41,497 nt of DNA from contig CACZMI010000038.1 in assembly GCA_902782245.1 (NCBI GenBank), positions 1-41,497 on the forward strand, in the 5' to 3' direction. Numbering within the stretch: position 1 is the stretch's first letter; the number at the start of each line of letters is the position of its first letter. The notes under the pieces were generated by a model. The model worked only from the letters and a program-made list of their open reading frames with translations, ran no database searches and was not told where the DNA came from. This DNA is from an uncultured Bacteroidales bacterium (GTDB lineage: Bacteria; Bacteroidota; Bacteroidia; Bacteroidales; Bacteroidaceae). Below are positions 27,659-35,908 of this stretch, piece after piece. Position numbers and translations under genes: made by a program.

Positions 27659-27720
27659 AAATGATACAAAAGGGGAAGGTTTAGCTCGACGAAGTCACTG
27701 TCCCCTTTTGTACTATTTTA
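27659..27720 (+). repeat. REP-like palindrome R4 with an enlarged loop, at the mutS2 3' end
   Basis: AAATGATACAAAAGGGG, then CCCCTTTTGTACTATTTTA, in the same orientation to the upstream gene as R1-R3. Here the GGGGA and CTGTCCCC halves are separated by an extra 21 nt (27677-27697) that contains a mini-hairpin GACGAAGTC. The gene's stop is TAA, four bases before the motif's TGA. nfo begins 8 nt after the unit. Confidence 0.8.
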
Positions 27721-27727
27721 GAAGAAT

Positions 27728-28567
27728 ATGAAGAAAATTGGACCACACGTATCAGCTTCGGGGGGTGTTTATAATGCTCCCGTTAATGCTATGGCAGTAG
27801 GCGCATCGGCCTTTGCTTTGTTTACCAAGAACCAGAGACAATGGTTTAGCACACCTCTGCAACAAGCTGAAATTGAGAAGTTTAAGGCCGAAGTGCTAAA
27901 GTCGGGAATTGAGGCCCGATACATACTTCCTCATGACAGTTACCTTATAAATCTGGGCAGCCCGGATGCAGAAGGATTGGAGAAGTCGCGTGCTTCGTTT
28001 CTGGATGAGATGCAGCGCTGTGAGCAACTGGGACTGACCATGCTCAACTTCCATCCCGGCAGCCACCTCAAACAGATTACGCCCGATGAGTGCCTGGATC
28101 GCATTGCCGAGAGCATCAACCTGACACTCCAAAAGACCAGCGGTGTAACTGCAGTAATCGAGAATACCGCCGGACAGGGCACCAACATGGGATTCGCCTT
28201 CTGGCAAATCAAGCGTATAATAGACGGAGTGGCCGATAAGTCCCGCGTAGGAGTCTGCATAGACACCTGCCACACCTACACCGCCGGCTACGACCTCAAA
28301 AACGCCTACGAGAGTGTCTGGGAAGAGTTTGACAACGAAATAGGCCTCTCCTACCTGCGAGCCATCCACCTGAACGACAGCAAGAAGGAACTGGGCTCCC
28401 GAGTAGACCGCCACGACTCCATAGGAAAAGGTTTCCTGGGTCTTGACTTCTTCAAAAAGATAATGCAAGACCCCAACCTGAACCAAGTCCCCTTCATCCT
28501 GGAAACCCCCGACGAATCCCTCTGGCCTCAGGAAATCACCCTCCTGCACTCACTAGAGCAGAAGTAA
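27728..28567 (+). CDS. nfo: Endonuclease IV (AP endonuclease)
   Basis: 279 residues, the standard length. It cleaves the phosphodiester 5' of abasic sites in base excision repair. The zinc ligands lie in the expected motifs: [58 protein letters not shown] and ILETP. The start [13 protein letters not shown] is the normal N-terminus. The last three codons (GAGCAGAAG) and the stop are part of the outer arm of fold-back element E3 and are mirrored exactly at the end of the converging regulator gene. Confidence 0.97.
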   Translation: MKKIGPHVSASGGVYNAPVNAMAVGASAFALFTKNQRQWFSTPLQQAEIEKFKAEVLKSGIEARYILPHDSYLINLGSPDAEGLEKSRASFLDEMQRCEQLGLTMLNFHPGSHLKQITPDECLDRIAESINLTLQKTSGVTAVIENTAGQGTNMGFAFWQIKRIIDGVADKSRVGVCIDTCHTYTAGYDLKNAYESVWEEFDNEIGLSYLRAIHLNDSKKELGSRVDRHDSIGKGFLGLDFFKKIMQDPNLNQVPFILETPDESLWPQEITLLHSLEQK

Positions 28568-28771
28568 AATTAAAATTTCGGGGGTATAGTCTCAGGAACC
28601 ATGGCCGCCCGTGGGCTTGTGAACGGGAGGGGCCCGTCACTAAGAAGATGCTCTGGAAGATGGGAGTTTACTCACGTCTTTCAGAGCGTCTTATTAGGGA
28701 TGGGAGGGATAGCGCCGAAGGCGCGTAGTTCTGGAGACTATACCCCCGAAATTTTAATTTTACTTCTGCTC
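28556..28771 (-). repeat. Fold-back element E3 (type B) with perfect 38-bp arms
   Basis: Left arm 28556-28593 and right arm 28734-28771 are perfect reverse complements over 38 nt. Each contains the last codons and stop of a gene (nfo on the left, the regulator's AraC part on the right; both end Glu-Gln-Lys-stop). Read on the minus strand, the interior has a GCGCC(TTC)GGCGC hairpin (28724-28712), CCCTCCCA (28708-28701), a long hairpin with stem GCTCTG/CAGAGC (28687-28682 with 28655-28650) tipped by GAG(TAAA)CTC, and GGGCCCCTCCC (28635-28625). E4 has the same motif order. It would also act as a bidirectional terminator for the converging genes. Confidence 0.85.
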
Positions 28772-29000
28772 GTCGGCCTCGAGTTGTCGGATGTATTCTG
28801 TCGGGCTGACGCCGTAGTACTGCTTGAAGGTAGTTGAGAAGTGGGTTTGTGAGGCAAAACCTACGCTGTAGGCAATCTGTGATACGTTTACGCGCTTCTC
28901 CTTAAGCAGTTTCATGGCCTGCTGCATACGTATATTCTGCATAAAGCGGGCAGCCGAGAATCCGGTAAGCTCCTTGAGCTTGCGATGCAGCTGACTCATC
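28760..29000 (-). pseudogene. Detached AraC-type DNA-binding domain of the hybrid regulator (frameshifted)
   Basis: In a different frame from the kinase gene, this stretch encodes MSQLHRKLKELTGFSAARFM followed by QNIRMQQAMKLLKEKRVNVS and onward to GVSPTEYIRQLEADEQK: most of an AraC double helix-turn-helix domain, missing its first helices. Those are in the kinase frame and end at QMVDE. The junction is 28991-28995. Relative to the usual spacing in this family, about 17 nt appear to be missing between the Glu codon and the Gln-Leu-His-Arg codons. The piece has no credible start of its own and is best read as the 3' end of the upstream gene. Confidence 0.75.
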
Positions 29001-32000
29001 AACCATCTGGGTGATATTGAATTCGCTGTTGGAGATATTAGCGTTGACAATCTCCATGACACGCTTCATAAACTGCTCGTCGCTGGATTCAAACTGAACC
29101 TCAGCCACATTCTCAGCCTGCTCCTGCTGCCCCGAGTACTTACCCTTAACAATCAGACGGTTACTGATAAGGTTGGACATGAGAGCCTTAAGCTCACTCA
29201 TATAGAAAGGCTTGGGAAGGTAACTGTCGGCGCCGGTATCCAAGCCAAGCATACGGTCCTGCAGTTTGTTCTTGCCGGACAGCATGATAACCGGGATGTG
29301 ACTTACCAGAGAGTTGCCCTTGAGCGCCTTAACCAGTTGGATTCCATCCATTTCGGGCATTACCACATCCGTAATGATAAGGTCCGGCATCTGTGAAACC
29401 GCATACTTCAGACCCTCCTTACCGTTTCGGGCCGTGATAATCCTGTAACTGTGTTTCAGGCTGTCCGACAGGTAATCCAGCATAGAGTCATCGTCATCCA
29501 CCAGAAGCACCTTTATATTGCTCTTGATATGGTTCTTATCCTCTGGTTCGTCATAATCCATGCTGGCACGCGTACGCTCCAGTTGAGGACGTGCTATCTG
29601 ATCGTTGTCAACAATATCCTCGGCCGGGATATGACTGTTTCCCAAAGGCAGACGGAAAGAGAACACACTGCCGCTCTGACCGTCCGTACGGTTATCCGCC
29701 CAAATGGTTCCATGGTGCAGACGAACCAGCATCTGACTGTAGTTCAAGCCGATGCCCATACCCATAGTAACCGATGTCAGATTATTGTCAGCCCGGTAGA
29801 ATCGGTCAAAAATCTTATTGATATCCTCCTTGTCGATACCTATTCCCGTGTCGGAAACAGACACCTCAACATAATTATGGAGCGGTCCCTTCTCATGGTC
29901 ATCGGTCCCCACCTCAACCTTCATCTCAATCTTACCGCCGTCATTGGTGTATTTGAAAGCGTTTGACAACAGGTTCATCATAACCTTGTCTATGCTGTCA
30001 CGATCTATCCACACCGGCTGCTCAACCATTGAATGACTGAATGAGAATTCAATGTTGCGTTTCTCGGCCGTCTGGGTATACAGTTCAAACGGTCCCATAA
30101 GGAAATTGATAAGGTCAGTCTCGGAATAGTGAAGCTGCATCTGACCTTCGTCAAACTTACGCATATCCAGCAACTGGTTGATAAGAGACAGAATCCTGGT
30201 AGAACTCTTGTGCATCTGACGCAGGTTCTGCTGTACATCGGCCGGAATGGTATTATTCCGGAGCATATCCTCCAGAGGCGATATCACCATGGTCATAGGC
30301 GCGCAGATTTCATGCGCCACATTAATGAAAGACTGGAATTTAGCCTCATCCATCTCCCTTTGGCGGGTCTTGCGTCGGACTCTGAAAATAACCATGAGAA
30401 TGGCCATCATCAGTATGATATACAGGATTATTGCGATTGATGACGCATACCAGGGAGCCGCGATCTTTATGGTATATGCCCTGGGCTGTGACACGATATC
30501 GTTCAGCCTGGCCCTTACGGAGAGTGTGTATCGGCCGAAACCCAGTTTGGAGAAACTGAAACGGTTAACTCCGGCCGGATTGCTCACCCACTCGTCTCTG
30601 CCGGGACTCATTGAATACTCGTAGATAAGGCTCATCTCGTCGCCGTAATTCAACGAACTGAATTCCAGCGTAAAAGAGTTGTCCTTGTAAGCCAGCCGGA
30701 ACTGATCGGAAATGTTGAGAGGCTTGTCCGATATATGTCTGCCGCCCGACATGGACTCGGATGTTATCTGTTCGCCGTTCAAATAGAATCCGGTCATAAC
30801 CACCTGATTCACTGTGGATTCCGTAGTTATACGGTAAGGATAGAATGCAGTAATGCCCACATTGCTTGCAAAATACACCCTGTCGTCAATAGCAGAGAAT
30901 GCCGATACGCCGTTAAATGCCTTCTCCTCGGTAAAGAATCGGCTCACCTCCAGATTATAAGGGTCGATGCGGTTGACTCCGCCGGGCGTTGACACCCAGA
31001 TGTACCCGTCGCTATCCTTGACCATTCCGCGGATATCATTGCTCGACAGACCACGGTTGGTGTTTATAAGACGCACCACACCGCTTGTCATATTGTACAC
31101 AATAATGCCCTTGGTCGTGCCGAACCACATGATGCCCTCTCTCTCTTCGAGCATGCAGGTACAGCCCGATGTTCCCATTGCCTGAGACAGATTGTCATTG
31201 TCAATGAATATGTTACGGTCTATGTCAAAGCAGTCCGCTCCATTGTCATGACCTATCCAGAGACGGTTCCAACTGTCCACAATCATGATATGGATCCAGT
31301 CATTGGTAAGCGTGGCGCCGCGTTTGCTGCTGGTGGCAAAATCACTGTACGCCTCGGTCTTCATGTTGTCGGGATTGATCCGGCTGAATCCCGTGCCCAG
31401 TTCCGAGTAATAGATTCTGCCTTTGGAATCCTCGGCAATTGATGACACATTGGAGTATTCGTTGGATATCACCATATTCAGGTCGCCGGTCTCGGTATTG
31501 AGCAGTGCAAGTCCCACATTGGGGCAACCTGCCCAGATCCGGTTTTTACTGTCACGGAACAGGCAACTGATATAATGGGAGTTCCTGCCGTCCTTTATAA
31601 CCTGACCGCTGCCCGACATACAGGTAACGCCGTTATTGTTGTAACCTATCCATAACCTGCTCTCCGAATCCACCGCCATGGCAGTGACCGTTCCGGATAT
31701 GTCCTCCCTGTAATCAGAGAATTTCCAGTATTCAAACTCGTTACGGTCCCTTGTTACCAGAATCAGGTCCGATAAGAAGCAGCCTATCCACCTGTTACCA
31801 GCCCTGTCCATATACATGGCGCTCACGTCAAGCCTGCTCAGGCTGCGGTCATTCGGCTTAAGGTCAAACTGTACCAGACGGTCATCATCGTTCAGAGCCA
31901 GCAGGCCCTTGCCTCTGATGGAGATTTTGAGTCCCTCACCGTCCATGAAAGAGTGCGTTATCTCCCATATTCCATCCTCGGGCGTAATTCTGACAAGACG

Positions 32001-32711
32001 TTTTCTGGACAGGCTCCACCTGTAGAGATGGTTGTGGGTGGAAATCAGTACATCGCCGTTCTCATCGACCGTAACACCGGTAATATCACCTCTTATCACA
32101 TCCGTGCTGAATTCACTTATCTTATCGGACCGGGGGTCATACAGAAGTACTCCCGATGCCGTTCCGATCCATATCGTACCCTCGGTATCCTCCACGAATG
32201 TCCTGAATATACCCTGCGCGGGTGCGTAATTGTTCAGGCTTGCTATACCGTTTATGACATCGGGCTTCTGCGGATCCACCCAATACAGTCCGTCGCCGGG
32301 TGCCGCTATCCATATGTGGCCGTCGCTGAGTTTGGTTATCTGCTGTACGTACGGGAACCTGTTTCCCGGAAACGGAACCGTGTGGAAACTCTTCTCGCTG
32401 GGTTTGAGATACTGTACGCCGCGGTTTGTTCCTATCCACAGTGTTCCGTCATCATCGGTATAGAGACTACGTATGTAGTTGCTCATAAGCGACAGTGAAT
32501 CATTGTTGTCATGGAAAAACTTGTGGAAATTGTAGCCGTCGTATCGGTTAAGACCGTTCTCCGTACCAATCCAAATAAAGCCCCATTTGTCTTCACAGAT
32601 GGCCTGGAAGCGGTTATTTGACAGTTGCCCCATGGAATAACGGTATGTTCTCTGTGCTTTTATCGGAACAAGGGATATTACTGCAAGGACAAGAATAAAC
32701 AACTTGCGCAT
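28902..32711 (-). CDS. Hybrid two-component system regulator (HTCS), truncated by a frameshift
   Basis: 1269 residues as read. Order: signal peptide (FILVLAVISLVPIKAQ); two seven-bladed periplasmic propellers with repeated W-IGT/W-G units (about residues 25-660); a Y_Y_Y domain (about 665-760); a transmembrane helix (about 765-790); HisKA with AHEICAPMT; HATPase_c with NLLSNAFKYTNDGG, DTGIGI and GMGIGLNYS; and a receiver with acidic pocket VDDDD, phospho-acceptor Asp in IITDVVMPEMDG and the Lys of LPKPF. The AraC output domain should follow, but the frame shifts at about 28991-28995 and the protein ends after 29 unrelated residues. Such regulators sense glycan oligosaccharides and activate nearby utilisation genes. 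The SGNH, CotH and GH115 genes are the likely targets. Confidence 0.92.
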   Translation of the reverse strand: MRKLFILVLAVISLVPIKAQRTYRYSMGQLSNNRFQAICEDKWGFIWIGTENGLNRYDGYNFHKFFHDNNDSLSLMSNYIRSLYTDDDGTLWIGTNRGVQYLKPSEKSFHTVPFPGNRFPYVQQITKLSDGHIWIAAPGDGLYWVDPQKPDVINGIASLNNYAPAQGIFRTFVEDTEGTIWIGTASGVLLYDPRSDKISEFSTDVIRGDITGVTVDENGDVLISTHNHLYRWSLSRKRLVRITPEDGIWEITHSFMDGEGLKISIRGKGLLALNDDDRLVQFDLKPNDRSLSRLDVSAMYMDRAGNRWIGCFLSDLILVTRDRNEFEYWKFSDYREDISGTVTAMAVDSESRLWIGYNNNGVTCMSGSGQVIKDGRNSHYISCLFRDSKNRIWAGCPNVGLALLNTETGDLNMVISNEYSNVSSIAEDSKGRIYYSELGTGFSRINPDNMKTEAYSDFATSSKRGATLTNDWIHIMIVDSWNRLWIGHDNGADCFDIDRNIFIDNDNLSQAMGTSGCTCMLEEREGIMWFGTTKGIIVYNMTSGVVRLINTNRGLSSNDIRGMVKDSDGYIWVSTPGGVNRIDPYNLEVSRFFTEEKAFNGVSAFSAIDDRVYFASNVGITAFYPYRITTESTVNQVVMTGFYLNGEQITSESMSGGRHISDKPLNISDQFRLAYKDNSFTLEFSSLNYGDEMSLIYEYSMSPGRDEWVSNPAGVNRFSFSKLGFGRYTLSVRARLNDIVSQPRAYTIKIAAPWYASSIAIILYIILMMAILMVIFRVRRKTRQREMDEAKFQSFINVAHEICAPMTMVISPLEDMLRNNTIPADVQQNLRQMHKSSTRILSLINQLLDMRKFDEGQMQLHYSETDLINFLMGPFELYTQTAEKRNIEFSFSHSMVEQPVWIDRDSIDKVMMNLLSNAFKYTNDGGKIEMKVEVGTDDHEKGPLHNYVEVSVSDTGIGIDKEDINKIFDRFYRADNNLTSVTMGMGIGLNYSQMLVRLHHGTIWADNRTDGQSGSVFSFRLPLGNSHIPAEDIVDNDQIARPQLERTRASMDYDEPEDKNHIKSNIKVLLVDDDDSMLDYLSDSLKHSYRIITARNGKEGLKYAVSQMPDLIITDVVMPEMDGIQLVKALKGNSLVSHIPVIMLSGKNKLQDRMLGLDTGADSYLPKPFYMSELKALMSNLISNRLIVKGKYSGQQEQAENVAEVQFESSDEQFMKRVMEIVNANISNSEFNITQMVDESAASQAQGAYRILGCPLYAEYTYAAGHETA

Positions 32712-32737
32712 TAGTGACTATAGTTAAGTAATTGTTC

Positions 32738-32745
32738 CAAAGATA
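32738..32745 (-). promoter_or_regulatory. Putative promoter of the hybrid regulator (-7 element)
   Basis: TATCTTTG on the minus strand matches TAnnTTTG and lies 26 nt upstream of the ATG. No -33 TTTG is found at standard spacing. Confidence 0.5.
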
Positions 32746-32839
32746 ACCTTTTATTTGTATATGGAGAGTCTCAAGTCGGTTTAATTAGTAACTTTACCAT
32801 TCGGAAACAGAATAATCAAACTATTCAAAATAACCGATC

Positions 32840-34039
32840 ATGAAACTTAAATCATTAATCCTGACTGCCGTTCTGACGGCAATCGTATGTGCTCCGGCCA
32901 ATGCCGGCAAGCATTGGGTAGCAACTTGGGCCACAGCCGAGCAGGTTGTGGAACCTCACAATTGTCCCCCCGCCCCGGGTCTGGCCAACAACTCCATCCG
33001 TCAGATAGTCCAGACATCCATCAGTGGTAAGGAAGTCAGGGTAAAGTTCTCAAACGAATTCAGCCAGGGTCCTGTAACCATCAACGCAGCAGAGATTGCC
33101 CATGCAGCCACTGCTGGTGCCAGCAGTGAAATCGTAGCCGGAACAGAGGTAAGCCTTACCTTTGGAGGCAGCAAATCAGTAACCATCAAGCCGGGCGAAC
33201 TTGTAACATCAGATCCCGTCAAGTTCCCCATGGCAGAGCGTCAGAATGTAGCTATCACAATGCACCTGGGCGAGGCTTCATCAACCAGCGTTACCGGTCA
33301 TCCCGGTTCACGTACCGACTCTTATCTTATTGAAGGTCAGGGTTCTGACTTCAGTAATGCAGTCAAGACCGCTCACTGGTACATCATCAACGCCATAGAG
33401 ATCAAGGCTGAGAAGAAAGCCCGCGCTATTGTAGTACTGGGTAACTCCATCACCGACGGCCGCGGATCGACCACCAACGAGCAGAACCGCTGGACCGATA
33501 ACCTGTCACGCCGTCTGCTTGCCAACAAGAAAACCCGCCGTGTATCGGTCCTCAATATGGGTCTGGGCGGCAACTGCATACTCCAGGGCGGCCTTGGACC
33601 GACCGGAAAGAGCCGTTATCCGCGTGACCTCTTCCAGCAGGAGGGCGTCAAGTACATCATTTTGTTTGAGGGCGTGAATGACCTTGGCGGACGCGGCGAT
33701 GCAATCTCAAAGGCCAACCAGATAGAGGAGGTTTACAAACAGATCATTGCCGAGGCTCACGAGCGCGGAATCAAGGTTTACGGTGCTCCTGTAATGCAGT
33801 TCAAGGGTAACAACTACTACAGCGAGAACCACGAGGCAGGCCGTCAGCAGCTCAACCAGTGGATCCGCTCAAGCGGTTACTTTGACGGAGTCATAGATTT
33901 TGACGCCGCAATGGGCAACCCCGACGATCCCGCACAGCTCAATCCCAAGTACCTCTTTGAGAACGACTACCTGCACCCCAACGCTGACGGTTACGTCCAG
34001 ATGGGTAACTGCATCGACCTCAAATTGTTTGAGAAATAA
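32840..34039 (+). CDS. Secreted SGNH/GDSL-type esterase
   Basis: 399 residues with a signal peptide (LILTAVLTAIVCAPANA). The N-terminal ~190 residues are a beta-rich domain. The SGNH hydrolase follows: block I GNSITDG with the nucleophile Ser 203, block II GLGGNC, block III GVND, and block V DYLHPNADGY with Asp 376 and His 379. Enzymes of this type in polysaccharide loci often remove acetyl groups from xylan or other glycans; that substrate is an inference from the neighbouring GH115 and GH43 genes. The gene is divergent from the hybrid regulator, a common layout for a regulator and its target. The CotH-family gene follows about 60 nt downstream. Confidence 0.9.
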   Translation: MKLKSLILTAVLTAIVCAPANAGKHWVATWATAEQVVEPHNCPPAPGLANNSIRQIVQTSISGKEVRVKFSNEFSQGPVTINAAEIAHAATAGASSEIVAGTEVSLTFGGSKSVTIKPGELVTSDPVKFPMAERQNVAITMHLGEASSTSVTGHPGSRTDSYLIEGQGSDFSNAVKTAHWYIINAIEIKAEKKARAIVVLGNSITDGRGSTTNEQNRWTDNLSRRLLANKKTRRVSVLNMGLGGNCILQGGLGPTGKSRYPRDLFQQEGVKYIILFEGVNDLGGRGDAISKANQIEEVYKQIIAEAHERGIKVYGAPVMQFKGNNYYSENHEAGRQQLNQWIRSSGYFDGVIDFDAAMGNPDDPAQLNPKYLFENDYLHPNADGYVQMGNCIDLKLFEK

Positions 34040-34102
34040 GCAGGAAAAAGTTTAACTTTTTGCCTTTGTATCGCTATTTAAGTAAAACACTTGAATGACG
34101 GT

Positions 34103-35836
34103 ATGAAGGCAAAATTTTTGTGCACTATAGTATCTGCAGCCCTGTTCTCAGCGGCTGCTTTCGCACAGTTCCCGGGAGGCGGAGGTTTTCCCGGAGGTGG
34201 TGGTTTCGGGGGTGGATTCCCGGGTGGAGGATTTCCGGGCGGATTCGGCGGAAGGTTCCCGTTTGATCCTCAGGAGCAGGACGGTCAGATGCCCGGCGGC
34301 GGTTTCCCCGGCGGAGGCGGTTTTGGCGGCGGATTCGGAATGAATGCCAGTTACAACACCTCAACTTTAACCGACAATGTGGATTTCACATCGTCCAACC
34401 TGCCTATCGTGATAATCCAGACCGACAGCCCCACCCTGACCAACCGTGAAAAGTCAGGTGGCACAATGAAAATCATTGACAACGGAACCAAGCGCAACAA
34501 AGTAACTGATCCGGCCAACGGATACAACGGAAACATCAGAATAAAACTGCGCGGAAACTCATCGTTGTTCTTTGACCAGAAGCGCTTTACGCTTGAGACC
34601 GTCACCCCCGAGGGCAAGGCCAACAACGTTGAACTCCTGGGCATGCCGGCCGATAACGACTGGGTGCTGCTGGCTCCATTCAACGACATATCCATGATGC
34701 GCGACCCCTTTGCATTCGACCTCTGGAACGAGATGGGCCACTGGGCACCGCGTAACCGCTATTGCGAGGTTGTCATGAACGGCCATTACATCGGTGTCTA
34801 CATACTCTGCGAGAAGATTAAACGTGCCGAAAACCGTCTGAGCATAGCCAAACTCAAAAAGACCGATACCAGCGGTCTGGAACTCACAGGAGGTTACATT
34901 GTACGCATAGACCCGCCCGATGAGGGTGAAAAATCCTTCCAGTCCGAAGTTCCCGGCATCATCACCAGCGGTGGTATGGGAGGCTTTGGCGGCATGGGCG
35001 GATTCGGAGGTCCCGGCGGAGGATTCGGAGGAGGCCGTGCCACGGTTACCTGGAGTTACTTCTACCCCAAGTCCGAAAACCTTACCCCCGAGCAGGAAAA
35101 GTACATCAGTGATTACATCAAGACAACCGAGAAAGTAATCCAGAGCGATAATTTTGCCGATCCCAAGGAGGGTTACGCCAAATATATCGACGTAGAGTCA
35201 TTCGTGGACTACATAATCCATACCGAGCTCAGCCTGAATGCCGACGGCCTTAAGCGCAGCACCTATTTCTATAAGACCAAGCAGAATGAGGACGGCACCG
35301 GCGGCAAACTGCATGCAGGCACTGTCTGGGACTATAACCTGGCATACGGAAACTGCAATTTCGCCAACGGCAACAACATAGAGGCATGGATTTATAACGG
35401 CGGTGAAACCAACCCCACCCCTGCCATGTTCAAGCGCCTCATGGAGGATCCCGCATTCGTGGCAAAGGTGAAGGCCCGCTGGAAAGAACTCCGTAAAGGT
35501 GTCCTGAGCATCGACAATATCAACAAATACATTGATAATCATGCTGCTCAGCTGGCCGAGGCCAAGGATCGCCAGTTTGCCCAGTACACCAACCTGCTGG
35601 TACCCGAATCAAGGAATCAGAACCAAGGCGGCCGTAACGGTGGCTTCGGTGGCGGATTCGGTCCCGGAATGGGTGGTTTCGGTGGCGGCATGGGCGGATT
35701 CGGAGGAGGCTTTGGTGGCGGTGATGCCGTTGGAATGTTCGCAGCCTACCGTGTATCCAGCTACGATGAGGAGATATCGGTCCTCAAGAAATTCTTTGCA
35801 GACCGCATAGCATTCCTGGACAGCAACTGGAAATAA
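34103..35836 (+). CDS. Secreted CotH-family protein with Gly/Phe-rich segments
   Basis: 577 residues from the ATG at 34103. The signal peptide is KFLCTIVSAALFSAAAFAQ. The CotH kinase-like fold spans about residues 95-500: IRIKLRGNSSLFFDQKRFTL, DWVLLAPFNDISMMRDPFAF, YCEVVMNGHYIGVYILCEKI, GGYIVRIDPP, and GTVWDYNLAYGNCNFANG. Three low-complexity Gly/Phe/Pro-rich blocks interrupt it: N-terminal (about 22-82), an insertion (about 292-312) and near the C-terminus (about 508-548). These have repeated GGF and PGGGF units. CotH proteins include spore-coat protein kinases, and related domains appear on secreted proteins of plant-fibre degraders. The role here is unknown. The next gene has the same Gly-rich composition. 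Confidence 0.85.
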   Translation: MKAKFLCTIVSAALFSAAAFAQFPGGGGFPGGGGFGGGFPGGGFPGGFGGRFPFDPQEQDGQMPGGGFPGGGGFGGGFGMNASYNTSTLTDNVDFTSSNLPIVIIQTDSPTLTNREKSGGTMKIIDNGTKRNKVTDPANGYNGNIRIKLRGNSSLFFDQKRFTLETVTPEGKANNVELLGMPADNDWVLLAPFNDISMMRDPFAFDLWNEMGHWAPRNRYCEVVMNGHYIGVYILCEKIKRAENRLSIAKLKKTDTSGLELTGGYIVRIDPPDEGEKSFQSEVPGIITSGGMGGFGGMGGFGGPGGGFGGGRATVTWSYFYPKSENLTPEQEKYISDYIKTTEKVIQSDNFADPKEGYAKYIDVESFVDYIIHTELSLNADGLKRSTYFYKTKQNEDGTGGKLHAGTVWDYNLAYGNCNFANGNNIEAWIYNGGETNPTPAMFKRLMEDPAFVAKVKARWKELRKGVLSIDNINKYIDNHAAQLAEAKDRQFAQYTNLLVPESRNQNQGGRNGGFGGGFGPGMGGFGGGMGGFGGGFGGGDAVGMFAAYRVSSYDEEISVLKKFFADRIAFLDSNWK

Positions 35837-35908
35837 ATAGGAATCCCCATTAAACCTTTTGCCCGGTCCGGCATCAAAGATGTATAATCTTTGAAAGTGC
35901 TACCCTAT

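Noticed and set aside
28760-29062. Independent small AraC-type regulator gene
   Set aside because: It lacks the first helices of the domain and has no start signal. The missing part is in the kinase frame, so it is the frameshifted 3' end of the hybrid regulator.
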